DNA from: an uncultured Roseburia sp.
Lineage (GTDB): Bacteria > Bacillota > Clostridia > Lachnospirales > Lachnospiraceae
Reading direction: 5' to 3'
Length of the DNA: 64,000 nt
Assembly: GCA_947647505.1 (NCBI GenBank)
Contig: CANSKO010000016.1
Coordinates: forward strand, 1-64,000
This document shows positions 50,701-59,688 of this stretch, piece after piece (the first letter of the stretch is position 1; every line of letters begins with the position of its first letter). Made by a program: the position numbers and the translations under genes. The notes beneath the pieces are model-generated. The model was not told the DNA's origin. It ran no database searches and worked only from the letters and a program-made list of their open reading frames with translations.

Positions 50701-52570
50701 ATGGCACCCTCTTCATCTTCCACGGTTCTTCCAGCGAAAAATTTTCATTATAAAATGGATCGCCCTGTTTCACCTGCCCTCTGTACGTCGCCAGCAGAAC
50801 CTGCCGGTCCGCCTCTGTCAGATTCCATTTCCAGTCTGCTTTTCTCATCCTGCACAATGCATACGGATTTAATACAATCTGCCGGTTCACTTCCCGCAGC
50901 CGAAAGCAGACGTCTAACATTCTGCCGGCTGTCGCAGACGCGTCCGCTTCCGCAAAATAGGGAAAGATCTCTTCTTTTTTCCCCATACAGGCACAGCCGG
51001 ATACGGCGGAAACATTGTGGGCGTAGTAATTTCTGCCCATATACCCCGGCGCATCGTAACGCCCGCCGCGATTGACCTCGATCGCCAGCGTATCCTCCGA
51101 ATCGCCAATCACAAGATCCGAGCTTAAAATCAGATTTTTTTCATCCAGAACCTGCATGCCGACCAGTCCAACGTCATCCCGCTGCGCAAACATCAGAAGC
51201 TCTTCCAGAAACGACGGCGTTACCGGCGTAATGCCAGCCGCAAGAATCAGCACGTACGTCCCGCCCGCGCGCCGAAACGCCTCCAGAAATTCCTCCTGCG
51301 ACGCGACGCATTCCACCGTATAGTTCTGATACGTGGCAATTTTTTCAACGGCGGCCAGCGTATGCGCCATTTTATCTATCCCGCTTTTGCTTCCGTCAAT
51401 CAGTATAGAAATATCCGGCGAACCGATTTCGTATTCCATGCGATAATGCGTCTTGCAGATCTGCGCGCTGTGCACCCTGGCCGGATATCCCCTGCGCCGC
51501 TCCGCTTCGCTTACCGCCTTCTTTCCGGCCGCGATCGCGTACGATTTGGAATCCAGATTCATCGACGTCGACTCTTTATGGCAGCGCCAGAAATACAGCG
51601 TTTTGGGAATATGGCAAATCGTTTCCGCCGCATCCGTCAGGCGAAGAATCATATCGTGATCCTGACTTCCGTCATATTCGGGCCGAAACATCCCCACCTT
51701 ATCCAGCAGTTCTTTTTTGAAAACGCACAGATGACAGATATAATTGACGCCCCGCAGATTGTCTACGGAAAAATCCGGCTTGAAATGATATGTGACAATG
51801 CTGCCCGGATCCATCCCTTCAAACGTCACTTCATCCGTATAGATAAAATCCGCGCCTTCTTTTTCGATTGCCTTTGCGCATTCAAACAATGCAGAAGGAT
51901 GCAGAAAGTCGTCATGATCTAACAGCGCAATGTAGCTGCCTGTCGCCATGCGGATAGCGGCATTTGTATTGCCCGCAATCCCCTCATTTTTGGGAAGCTT
52001 CTGGTATTTGACCCGTATGTCGTATTCTGTGAACTCTTTTATCATTTCCTCATAATGCCCGTCATCCGAATCCGAAGCGTCCGCAAGGCAAAGCTCCCAG
52101 TTCTGATACGTCTGCCACAAAGTCGCCTCCAGAAGATCTCTAAGATACAGCTCCGGCGTATTATACATCGGAACTACCACGCTGAACTTATGGTCTTCTT
52201 TAAATTTTGTCTCCGCCTCCTGCTGCTTCTGCGTCACGGAGGGCATAATGCGGATCAAAAACTGGCGCGCCTCCTCGCGTCTTGCATAACGGTTGTTTTT
52301 CAGCGCGTGCTCTATGTTTCGATATGTGCCGACCACCCCGTTCTGACGCAGATACCGCGCCGCGTGGTAAGCCTTTCTCGCCGGATATAACAGCGTCCAG
52401 ACCGGCGTGCCCTTCAGCTTGCGAATGCCGCGCCTTTCCGGTTCCTGCTCCACATCGTCGGGTCCGTCGTCATGCGTATACGCCAGGTATTTCGCCAGAT
52501 CGCCCAGATCTGTAGAAATCCTTTTCTTTTCCTCATCCGCCAGCTTCCGCAACATCTTCTCTTCTTTCAC
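50684..52570 (-). CDS. Two-domain GT2 glycosyltransferase (first domain intact, helical N-terminus)
   Basis: A 628-residue protein. A helical, charged N-terminus (1-125) precedes GT-A domain 1 (about 130-360): FSVVVPMYNTPELYLRDLLE, CLADASDSDDG, metal motif ALLDHDDFLHP and PEYDGSQDHDMILRL. Domain 2 (about 390-600) is decayed: the nucleotide site is lost in DISILIDGSKSG, but FPYFAEADASATAGRMLDVC remains. It ends VKQGDPFYNENFSLEEPWKM. Related to the 562-residue protein in domain order. Confidence 0.85.
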   Translation of the reverse strand: MKEEKMLRKLADEEKKRISTDLGDLAKYLAYTHDDGPDDVEQEPERRGIRKLKGTPVWTLLYPARKAYHAARYLRQNGVVGTYRNIEHALKNNRYARREEARQFLIRIMPSVTQKQQEAETKFKEDHKFSVVVPMYNTPELYLRDLLEATLWQTYQNWELCLADASDSDDGHYEEMIKEFTEYDIRVKYQKLPKNEGIAGNTNAAIRMATGSYIALLDHDDFLHPSALFECAKAIEKEGADFIYTDEVTFEGMDPGSIVTYHFKPDFSVDNLRGVNYICHLCVFKKELLDKVGMFRPEYDGSQDHDMILRLTDAAETICHIPKTLYFWRCHKESTSMNLDSKSYAIAAGKKAVSEAERRRGYPARVHSAQICKTHYRMEYEIGSPDISILIDGSKSGIDKMAHTLAAVEKIATYQNYTVECVASQEEFLEAFRRAGGTYVLILAAGITPVTPSFLEELLMFAQRDDVGLVGMQVLDEKNLILSSDLVIGDSEDTLAIEVNRGGRYDAPGYMGRNYYAHNVSAVSGCACMGKKEEIFPYFAEADASATAGRMLDVCFRLREVNRQIVLNPYALCRMRKADWKWNLTEADRQVLLATYRGQVKQGDPFYNENFSLEEPWKMKRVPYAEQF

Positions 52571-52585
52571 TGCAACTCTCCTTTT

Positions 52586-54379
52586 TTACAACTCTATTGA
52601 AAGAACATAACCCGCTTCATTTTCAAACTCGACCGTTACATTCGGATCGGAAAGCACACGCTTCCCATGCTCTTTTTCAAACTGCGTGCCCCGCATCATG
52701 ACGGTATGTTTTACGTCCCAGTCATAATACGCCTGGCGAAGCTCCTCTGTCGTATGCCTCCATTCATAAAAATCAGGAAAATCAAACGCGCTTGAGCCTT
52801 CGTACAGATACGTCTGCCCATAATCGTTTGTTTCCGTCATAAGCGGAACCATGTTTTCTTCCGCATGATGATCCTGCACATACTGAAACAGATCAAACAC
52901 AGCATTGTCAAGCCCTTTGTGCTCGCTCGTCAGAAACGCCCAGTCGATCTGATACAGCGTAAAAAACGCCGTACTGTGCATGGCTCCCGTGATCTTCTCG
53001 GTTGACGTTACAATTTTGTACTCGATCCGCCCAAAGCAAAGAGCCGCAAACGCGACCGCCAGCGCGCAGTACGCCGCCAGCGTCTCTTTGGCCTCCTGCA
53101 GCATTACACATACCGCCTTCATCGTCAGAACCCAGCAAAACGTCCAGAGCGGATAATACGTCTTGTAATAATAATAGGTGGAGACATGGTGCGTCAGCGT
53201 CAAAAGCAGCATAACGCCGGTAAAGCCCAGATACGCGCCAAAGAACAGAAGATCCGGCGAAATTTTCTTTTTTTTCAACGAATGAATCAGGAAAAACAGC
53301 GTAGGAAACAGCGTCCAGAAGAAATCCATATACAGCTCGGTATAGATGCCTCCCTGATTGGAAAGCGCGCCGGCAATGCTTGTACCGGAGGAAATAAAAA
53401 ATCCGTACAGACAGTAGTAAAGCCCCATTGCCGTCGGCAGTAAAAAGACGCGCAGCGCAAGCAGCGCATTTCTGCGCGACAGCAGCTTTCCTTCCCGCCT
53501 GGCTATGATCGCAAGATAAGCAAAGACTGCGACAAACGCCACCGGCGCAAACATCATATAGCTTGTCACCACGCCAAAACAGCCCAGCATCAGCAAAAAG
53601 ACCGTAAGCTTACGTTCCACCTGCGCCTCTTCATACAGACGCAGCACAATGGCCAGATAGCCGACCAGCATACTCCCCATCGCCCAGTAGCCGAACGAAT
53701 AATAAAAGCTCAAAAACGGATAGCCCATAAACCAGGCCGCCGTAATCAAAAATGCAAATGCCTTTGACGCCCTCGTTTTTGCAAACCGCCGGATCATCGC
53801 CACAAAAAACAGCGTTTCCATCCACAGGAAAAAGCAGTCGGCCAGGATATAGCCCTTGTACCAGTCTGCAATTCGGACAAAGGGCTGTATCATTTCAATG
53901 ATCATCGCATTCTGCAAGTGCAGAAGATACATCTTGGATACAGACTGCGCGCGCACAATATCCGTCGCTTCCTTCAGATGCAGCCCCGCATCGCTGTTGT
54001 AATAGCAATATTGCAGCTGCGGCGTAAAAATTGTAAGGCTGATCGCAGCAACCGCAACCGTCACAAATGCAAGCATGACAAAGTCAAACGTTTCCCACCG
54101 GTACTTCTGCGTCATGCCCTCTTTGCGCGTCCAGTAAAACAAAAGCAGCGCAATCGCCAGATAGATGACGCCCATCGAATACAGATTTACCGGAATGCGC
54201 ACAATGCTGACGATTCCGGCTGCAATGCCTCCCATACAGATCGTCGCCAGAAACGACAGCGTCACCCAGATCAATCCGTTCATCGGATTGCAGGATTTAC
54301 GGAATCGGTATACCATCGCGACACAGGCGCAAAACGCCAGCAGATAAAATGCCGTTCCAAAAACTGTTCCCTGCAGCAT
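52586..54379 (-). CDS. Large polytopic membrane protein, possible polymerase or GT-C enzyme
   Basis: A 597-residue protein with about 12 TM segments (from residue 5 to about 475) and a soluble C-terminal domain (about 480-597, ending VEFENEAGYVLSIEL). An extracellular loop after TM 4 holds YYNSDAGLHLKEATDIVRAQ, resembling the catalytic acidic loop of GT-C transferases. No family recognised with certainty. In this operon it is a candidate Wzy polymerase or a side-sugar transferase. 15 bases separate it from the next gene. Confidence 0.6.
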   Translation of the reverse strand: MLQGTVFGTAFYLLAFCACVAMVYRFRKSCNPMNGLIWVTLSFLATICMGGIAAGIVSIVRIPVNLYSMGVIYLAIALLLFYWTRKEGMTQKYRWETFDFVMLAFVTVAVAAISLTIFTPQLQYCYYNSDAGLHLKEATDIVRAQSVSKMYLLHLQNAMIIEMIQPFVRIADWYKGYILADCFFLWMETLFFVAMIRRFAKTRASKAFAFLITAAWFMGYPFLSFYYSFGYWAMGSMLVGYLAIVLRLYEEAQVERKLTVFLLMLGCFGVVTSYMMFAPVAFVAVFAYLAIIARREGKLLSRRNALLALRVFLLPTAMGLYYCLYGFFISSGTSIAGALSNQGGIYTELYMDFFWTLFPTLFFLIHSLKKKKISPDLLFFGAYLGFTGVMLLLTLTHHVSTYYYYKTYYPLWTFCWVLTMKAVCVMLQEAKETLAAYCALAVAFAALCFGRIEYKIVTSTEKITGAMHSTAFFTLYQIDWAFLTSEHKGLDNAVFDLFQYVQDHHAEENMVPLMTETNDYGQTYLYEGSSAFDFPDFYEWRHTTEELRQAYYDWDVKHTVMMRGTQFEKEHGKRVLSDPNVTVEFENEAGYVLSIEL

Positions 54380-54398
54380 AGCGTTCTCCTCTCTTTTT

Positions 54399-55991
54399 CT
54401 AATTCAAAATAATCCGGTTCGGCGTCGTGGAAAAGCTGTAGATCTTTGCACCGCACTCCGCCATCAGATACGTGTTCTTCATTGTCGTATAGCGTCCGCT
54501 CGTATCCTGCATCAACCAGTCGGGCGCGTCAAAAAACGCTGCCTTTGCCCCGATCGACCGATAAAAGCTCTCCTTCAGCCCGCCGTTTCCATGATGCCCC
54601 ATCTGGATATAATCGGATTGTAACGCATCGCCATATTTTTCCAGAAGATAATCGCTCATCCGTTTGCCGACGTCTGCGCAGAACAGCATCGACTCGTTGA
54701 CCGCCGTCACGCGAAACAGCATGGAGCCGTCATTGAGCAGGTCATTCGAAAGCGCGTCCACATACGCATCGTATGCATTAAAAATTTCAAACGAAAGCCC
54801 CTTTACTTCAAATGTATCGCCGGCATGCACATACTGAAGGTTCGCGATGTCAAGCGTCTGCCATGTCTCGTATACCTCCGTTTCATCCCAGGGGGATTTT
54901 TCCAGACAAACTTCCGGCGGCGCCATATCAACCGCATATACTTTTTTTATTTTCAGTTTGCCCGGCTTTTTATAAATTTCGGTAAACGCCCCCGCATGAT
55001 CTCTGTGCGGATGCGTAAGAATCCACGCGTCCACCTTCCTGCCAAGCCCGCGGATCACCCGCCGCACATAATCGGCGTCCTCCTTCCAGCCTCCGTCGAC
55101 CACGATCAGGTGTCCTTCCTCATCCTGCATCGTATAAAACATCAGCGGATTTCCGTCTGCGCCGCCATACTGTGTAATCAGCCATTTCCCCGCATAATCC
55201 GCCTGCTCTGCGTCTCTTCGATAGACATGATACGCCGCATTTGCGCCGATTTCCTGATAGCCAAGTGAAAAGAGCGTCTCTGCCACGCCGTCCTCCGTCG
55301 GGATCGCCAGATAATTGCAGCCTTCCATCGCCGCATACCACGCCAGTGACGCCCAATCCTTTTCCGGCCGGCTCATAATCCGAAAAATCTCCTCCGCATT
55401 CCCCGTTTCTGCGCGTTTGCCCCGAATGGATTCGATGTTGTACGGCATCTGAATCGTCGCATCATACTGGCGGATATGCGTCACCAGATCGTTGACCGTA
55501 ATCAGTTTTTTGCGCTCGATGCCGTTTGCATCGGCGTCCTGCCGGATCAGATCACAGATATCGACTGCGTCCTGCGGCAGCTTGTACCAGTTTTGCTTTC
55601 GTTCAAAAACCGTGTCGTTATATACATTCGTACCGGTCAGCGCAATGACGGCAAGCAACAGCGCAAACAGCAGCAGCCGCTTCGCCTTTCCTTCCATTTG
55701 CATCAGAATCTGTACCGCCGTATACGCCGTTACAATCGCAGAGGGAAGAAGCCAGAACATCCTCCAGTACACTTCTTCTCCAATGCAGACGCGCATAATG
55801 ATTCTGGCCGTCACCGGAAAAAAGCAGACGATAAAAAACAACAGCGCATATCCAAGAAACAGAAACCGCTTCTCCTTCTCCTTTTTCTGTACAAACAGAT
55901 AAATCAGACAGGCAAAAAACAACGCCATCTGCATTCCCGTCCCGTTGTAGGAATCGTACATGGACAGGACAATTTCAAACGTTTCTTTCAA
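54399..55991 (-). CDS. Membrane-anchored metallo-beta-lactamase-fold protein in the polysaccharide operon
   Basis: A 530-residue fusion. Residues about 18-120 hold four TM segments (including MALFFACLIYLFVQKKEKEK and EVYWRMFWLLPSAIVTAYTA), 125-270 a soluble domain, and 275-530 an MBL-fold hydrolase with the metal motif THPHRDHAGAF, ADVGKRMSDYL and YIQMGHHGNGGL, like the C-terminal domain of ComEC. All main metal ligands are visible. What it hydrolyses is unknown; a nucleotide, phosphodiester or lipid-sugar intermediate is possible. Genes on both sides encode GT-C-like membrane proteins. Confidence 0.75.
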   Translation of the reverse strand: MKETFEIVLSMYDSYNGTGMQMALFFACLIYLFVQKKEKEKRFLFLGYALLFFIVCFFPVTARIIMRVCIGEEVYWRMFWLLPSAIVTAYTAVQILMQMEGKAKRLLLFALLLAVIALTGTNVYNDTVFERKQNWYKLPQDAVDICDLIRQDADANGIERKKLITVNDLVTHIRQYDATIQMPYNIESIRGKRAETGNAEEIFRIMSRPEKDWASLAWYAAMEGCNYLAIPTEDGVAETLFSLGYQEIGANAAYHVYRRDAEQADYAGKWLITQYGGADGNPLMFYTMQDEEGHLIVVDGGWKEDADYVRRVIRGLGRKVDAWILTHPHRDHAGAFTEIYKKPGKLKIKKVYAVDMAPPEVCLEKSPWDETEVYETWQTLDIANLQYVHAGDTFEVKGLSFEIFNAYDAYVDALSNDLLNDGSMLFRVTAVNESMLFCADVGKRMSDYLLEKYGDALQSDYIQMGHHGNGGLKESFYRSIGAKAAFFDAPDWLMQDTSGRYTTMKNTYLMAECGAKIYSFSTTPNRIILN

Positions 55992-56001
55992 ACCATACCT
56001 C

Positions 56002-57069
56002 CTACCTAATCAGCAGATAGATCCCCGCACAAATCAGATTCGGCAGACAGCAGAGCGCCATGCACACAAGCAGACGCACGCTTCGCCTCCTCCATGCAAA
56101 CAGGATGCCAAGCAGTCCAAGCATGACTGCCCCCAGCATAATGCCCATCGAAGATACCATGCAGCAGGCGGTCATCGCGGCCGCTAAGAGCAGCCAGTCC
56201 GCAGGGCGCGTCTTTTTCTCCCCATCCAAATCCTCCTTTTGGCCGCGCGGCAGATGCATCCGCAGCGTCAGATACAGCACAAGGGGCAGTAGCACGCCAG
56301 CCAGCAACGCCTTCCCCTGCCAGAGGCGGATCAGAAGAAACAGCCCCGCCGTCCGCTCACTGTAGGCGGAAAAGATATGCAACGCAGACAAAACCAACAG
56401 AAAATAACCTGTTTTTTCCATGTCATGTGAAAACAAAATCTGCCCCAGAAGCGCATATACCGCATATGCAAGCAAAAGAAACACAATCATAAAAATCGTA
56501 TGCGCAACAATAGCCGGATGCGTATCCGTCACTTTCCCGACAACCGCCGTAAAGATGTAAAACGGCGACAATGCATATCTGGATGGAAGCGCCGCATAGG
56601 CCGTCCCGGTATAGGGATGATATGCGAGCAGCGTGTCCGTTGCAAGCGACGTAGAAGACGCCGCCACAAAAAATGCATCATCCGCATTCTGATACTGATA
56701 ACGGGCATAAAACAGAACCTGTCCCAGAATCAGAAGAAGCTGCGCCCAGATGCAGAGCGTAAAATGCCGGACCTCCCGAAAAACGCTTCGAACGATTGAA
56801 GAAAGCCGTCTGAAATTCAGGATCAGGGAGACCGCAGCAGCGGCAGACAGCAGACCGACGTAAACAGACGTAAGCAAAGACAGCGACTGATGCGTAAAAA
56901 TCATCGGCAGAGCCAGAATTTCAAACAATCCAAACAGAATCACATAGCCAGCCGCCATATGAAACAGGGGATTGTCCTTTTCCTCTTCTGTAAAGCGCGA
57001 ATAAAAAAGTCCCAGCAGAAATGGAAGCGCGCCCAGAAATATTGCTGTCAACGCTATGCTTTTTATCAT
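56002..57069 (-). CDS. Polytopic membrane protein, DUF6077-like
   Basis: A 355-residue protein with about nine TM segments. The loop YQYQNADDAFFVAASSTSLA contains an acidic NADD element like the catalytic loops of GT-C glycosyltransferases. It ends abruptly after a TM helix (LICAGIYLLIR), while the next gene begins with TM segments, so the two may together equal one longer protein. Resembles DUF6077 (from memory). Function unknown. Confidence 0.6.
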   Translation of the reverse strand: MIKSIALTAIFLGALPFLLGLFYSRFTEEEKDNPLFHMAAGYVILFGLFEILALPMIFTHQSLSLLTSVYVGLLSAAAAVSLILNFRRLSSIVRSVFREVRHFTLCIWAQLLLILGQVLFYARYQYQNADDAFFVAASSTSLATDTLLAYHPYTGTAYAALPSRYALSPFYIFTAVVGKVTDTHPAIVAHTIFMIVFLLLAYAVYALLGQILFSHDMEKTGYFLLVLSALHIFSAYSERTAGLFLLIRLWQGKALLAGVLLPLVLYLTLRMHLPRGQKEDLDGEKKTRPADWLLLAAAMTACCMVSSMGIMLGAVMLGLLGILFAWRRRSVRLLVCMALCCLPNLICAGIYLLIR

Positions 57070-57093
57070 AATGCCTGCCTTTCCATTGCAAAC

Positions 57094-57618
57094 TCACTGT
57101 TTTTGAAACGCCCAGAATTTATTGATTGCAAAATTAATCGGAACGCTTAACAACAGGTTCAACACCGGCCCTAAAAATTCTGAAATATGAAGCGCCTGAA
57201 CCCAGAACACCATCAGAGCGCCATTTAAAAACAATCCGGTAAACGAATACGAAATATAGGTTTTGACAAGCGCCGGAAAAACAGCGCGCTTCTCTCCTTC
57301 TTCCACCGTAAATACATAGTTGTAATTCCAGAAAAAAGACCACAGCACGCTCAGCGCAAACGAGACGCCGGTCGCCGCCAGATAGTCATATCCGGCCAGA
57401 ATCCCTGCGGACCGCATCAGAACCAGACTGACTGCATACAGGATATAGCTGACCGCCGTATTGCTGACGCCAACCAGCCCAAACCGGACAAACTGCAAAT
57501 ATGCTTCTTTTGCCTCTTTTGTCGGTTCCTTACGCAGCATTTTATATAAAAGGGAGAACAGCCACAATGCCAGGCTCTCAATTCCGTTCCATATCCGTTT
57601 TCCCGCTTCCGCTATCAT
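57094..57618 (-). CDS. GtrA-family membrane protein
   Basis: 174 residues from the ATG at 57618 (MIAEAGKRIWNG); the frame stays open far upstream but only over the neighbouring gene. The GtrA domain (about 45-174) has four TM segments with LQFVRFGLVGVSNTAVSYIL and the terminal NLLLSVPINFAINKFWAFQK. GtrA proteins help flip polyprenyl-phosphate-sugar for GtrB-type enzymes. It overlaps the GtrB-like gene by 41 bases. Confidence 0.88.
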   Translation of the reverse strand: MIAEAGKRIWNGIESLALWLFSLLYKMLRKEPTKEAKEAYLQFVRFGLVGVSNTAVSYILYAVSLVLMRSAGILAGYDYLAATGVSFALSVLWSFFWNYNYVFTVEEGEKRAVFPALVKTYISYSFTGLFLNGALMVFWVQALHISEFLGPVLNLLLSVPINFAINKFWAFQKQ

Positions 57619-58573
57619 TTGGCTCTTTTTTCCTTTCCAGATTCGTCTCCTTACAAATATAAATGGGACGCTTCTTGACTTCAAGATACGTTTTCGCCAG
57701 ATAAGAGCCCAGGATTCCGATGCACAAAAGCTGTATGCCGCCCAGAAAAATCGTAATGCAGACCATCGAAGGCCATCCGAACGCGGATCCGCCGTACACA
57801 ATCTGGCGCACGATGACAAACACAATCGCAACGGCCGCAATCAGGCACATCATAACGCCTACAAAAGCCGCAAGCGACAGCGGCATCGTAGAAAATGCCA
57901 CAATTCCGTCAATAGAATATAAAAACAGCTTCCAGAACGACCATTTCGTCTCGCCGGCCACCCGTTCCACATTTTCAAACTCCAGCCATTTCGTCTCAAA
58001 TCCGACCCACCCAAACAGGCCTTTCGAAAAGCGGTTGTATTCGCCCATGGAAAGCAGCGCGTCCACAAATGCACGGCTCATCAGGCGGTAATCCCTTGCG
58101 CCGTCTACGATATCGGCTTTGGATATGCGGTTCATCAGACGATAAAACATACGGGCAAAAAACGACCGTATCGGCGGCTCACCCCGGCGGCTCACCCGCC
58201 TTGTCGCCACAGAATCATACCCTTCCTCCACAATGGCCCGATACATTTTGGGCAGCAGCTTTGGCGGGTCCTGCAAATCCGCATCCATAATCGCCGTCAG
58301 ATCGCCGTCAGAATGCGAAAGCCCCGCGTAAATCGCCGCCTCCTTGCCAAAATTTCTGGAAAAGGAGATATACTTTACCCGCTGATCCTTTTCCGCCAGC
58401 TTCTTTAATTCCAAAAGCGTTCCATCTCCGGAACCGTCATTGACAAACAGCAGCTCAAATTCCGCACAGGACATTTCCTGCATCACGTTTTGCATCTCAT
58501 CATAAAAATAATGCAGCGCGGCCTCTTCATTGTAACAGGGAATAATCACTGTCAGCTTTACTCTATCCTGCAT
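57578..58573 (-). CDS. GtrB/ArnC-like polyprenyl-phosphate glycosyltransferase
   Basis: 331 residues from the ATG at 58573, chosen because GGAGG is five bases upstream and the promoter's start point lies downstream of the first in-frame ATG (58624). GT2 domain: LTVIIPCYNEEAALHYFYDE, LLFVNDGSGDGT, metal site AIMDADLQDPP, and RRVSRRGEPPIRSFFARMFY. Two C-terminal TM segments (about 230-252, 265-288) match DPM1/GtrB proteins. It makes undecaprenyl-P-sugar for GtrA. First gene of the operon. Confidence 0.88.
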   Translation of the reverse strand: MQDRVKLTVIIPCYNEEAALHYFYDEMQNVMQEMSCAEFELLFVNDGSGDGTLLELKKLAEKDQRVKYISFSRNFGKEAAIYAGLSHSDGDLTAIMDADLQDPPKLLPKMYRAIVEEGYDSVATRRVSRRGEPPIRSFFARMFYRLMNRISKADIVDGARDYRLMSRAFVDALLSMGEYNRFSKGLFGWVGFETKWLEFENVERVAGETKWSFWKLFLYSIDGIVAFSTMPLSLAAFVGVMMCLIAAVAIVFVIVRQIVYGGSAFGWPSMVCITIFLGGIQLLCIGILGSYLAKTYLEVKKRPIYICKETNLERKKEPNDSGSGKTDMERN

Positions 58574-58627
58574 CCAGGCCTCCATCTCCCATCCTAAAAA
58601 CTCCACCCGTCCCCTGTAAATCATTTT

Positions 58628-58656
58628 ATTATACCGTCAAATGCACAGCATGTCAA
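58628..58656 (-). promoter_or_regulatory. Consensus promoter of the polysaccharide operon
   Basis: TTGACA (58656-58651) and TATAAT (58633-58628), both perfect, exactly 17 bases apart. Transcription should start near 58621, giving a leader of about 48 bases to the GtrB-like start. Confidence 0.85.
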
Positions 58657-58687
58657 ATACGCAGAAATCATTTTTCGAAAAACAGAC

Positions 58688-58725
58688 GCAAAGAAAGCGT
58701 TTCGGATCAGGCTTCCAAAACGCTT
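58688..58725 (-). terminator. Terminator between the response regulator region and the polysaccharide operon
   Basis: AAGCGTTTTGG and CCGAAACGCTT pair (58725-58715 with 58705-58695), followed on the minus strand by TTTCTTT. It blocks read-through from the regulator side into the glycan operon. Confidence 0.65.
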
Positions 58726-58855
58726 CTCTGTTAAAAATATGTCAAGTTTCCGCTCTTTTATGCAAGCGTTGCATCAAAATCAGGCTGCTTTTCCTTTCTT
58801 TTGCCATCCATCCGCTATAATGAATGCAACAACTCAGGAAAGGAGATGCGTTCCC

Positions 58856-58996
58856 GTGCATTTAAGCAGCGTATTGGATTATGTAATCGCGGCAACCGGC
58901 TGCCTGATCATTTTTGTAAGCTTCGCATGGAACATCTACGAGGTGTTTTTCCACAAATCCGATCAGCCGCAGTCCGAAGATTCCGCCATGCGGTAG
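58856..58996 (+). CDS. 46-residue single-TM protein
   Basis: GTG start at 58856 with AAAGGAG ten bases upstream; product MHLSSVLDYVIAATGCLIIF, a TM helix then a charged tail EVFFHKSDQPQSEDSAMR. A TATAAT (58817-58822) with a weak -35 lies upstream. Its end overlaps the minus-strand regulator gene by 34 bases (tail to tail). No family recognised. It is the only plus-strand gene of the right half. Confidence 0.6.
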   Translation: MHLSSVLDYVIAATGCLIIFVSFAWNIYEVFFHKSDQPQSEDSAMR

Positions 58997-59667
58997 CCAA
59001 CGCCGGCTTCCGTAAAAATATACCGGGGCTTTGTGGGATTGTCGCCAATCTTTCTGCGGATATTCGTCATATTGACGCGGAGGATCTTGTTATCCTCTGC
59101 CGCATACGGCCCCCAGATCTTTTCCAGAAGCATCGGATACGTAATCAGTTTCCCGGAATTTGACGCCAGGTATTCAATGATCCGGTATTCCACCGGGGTC
59201 AGATGCACCCGCGCGCCATCCGCCGTCACAAGCCGCTTCTCAAAATCAATCTTTAAATTTTGCAGCTGAAACGCATCCTGTCCGCAACGCCTTCTGCGAA
59301 CCCGCAGCACGCAGCGCACCCGCGCCATCAGCTCCTCCGTTCCAAACGGCTTCGTAATATAATCGTCCGCTCCCGCATCCAGCGCAAGCACCTTGTCCTT
59401 CTCTTTTCTCCGGGAAGAAATCACAATCAGCGGGCAGTCTGACAACGCGCGTATCTTTTGTATGACTTCCATTCCATCCATATCCGGCAGCGCCAGATCC
59501 AAAAGCACCAGATCCGGACATCCATATGCAAACTGCGCAAGTCCGTCTCTTCCATCCTGCGCGGCGTAAAACCGATAGCCCCGCTCCAAAAACTTCTTTT
59601 TCAGAAAATACTGCACTTCTTTTTCTTCATCAATCGATAATACTCTGTATTTCGTACCAATTTCCAA
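58963..59667 (-). CDS. Orphan OmpR/KdpE-like response regulator
   Basis: A 234-residue protein with a receiver domain (about 8-120: phosphoacceptor LVLLDLALPDMDGM, VISSRRKEKD, ITKPFGTEEL) and a winged-helix domain (about 130-230: RVHLTPVEYRIIEYLASNSG, RVNMTNIRRKIGD, FTEAGVGYRM) close to KdpE. The acidic pocket reads SIDEE. No histidine kinase gene lies beside it, and no kdp genes are in view. Confidence 0.85.
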   Translation of the reverse strand: MEIGTKYRVLSIDEEKEVQYFLKKKFLERGYRFYAAQDGRDGLAQFAYGCPDLVLLDLALPDMDGMEVIQKIRALSDCPLIVISSRRKEKDKVLALDAGADDYITKPFGTEELMARVRCVLRVRRRRCGQDAFQLQNLKIDFEKRLVTADGARVHLTPVEYRIIEYLASNSGKLITYPMLLEKIWGPYAAEDNKILRVNMTNIRRKIGDNPTKPRYIFTEAGVGYRMAESSDCG

Positions 59668-59688
59668 TGAAATCCCCTCCTGTTCTGA

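Noticed and set aside
57619-57840. Upstream extension of the GtrA gene to 57840
   Set aside because: Lies wholly in the GtrB-like gene, Arg/Ser/Trp-rich, and unlike any GtrA N-terminus.
41506-58573. Recent horizontal transfer with insertion sequences
   Set aside because: No transposase, inverted-repeat ends or integrase seen in or near the cluster.
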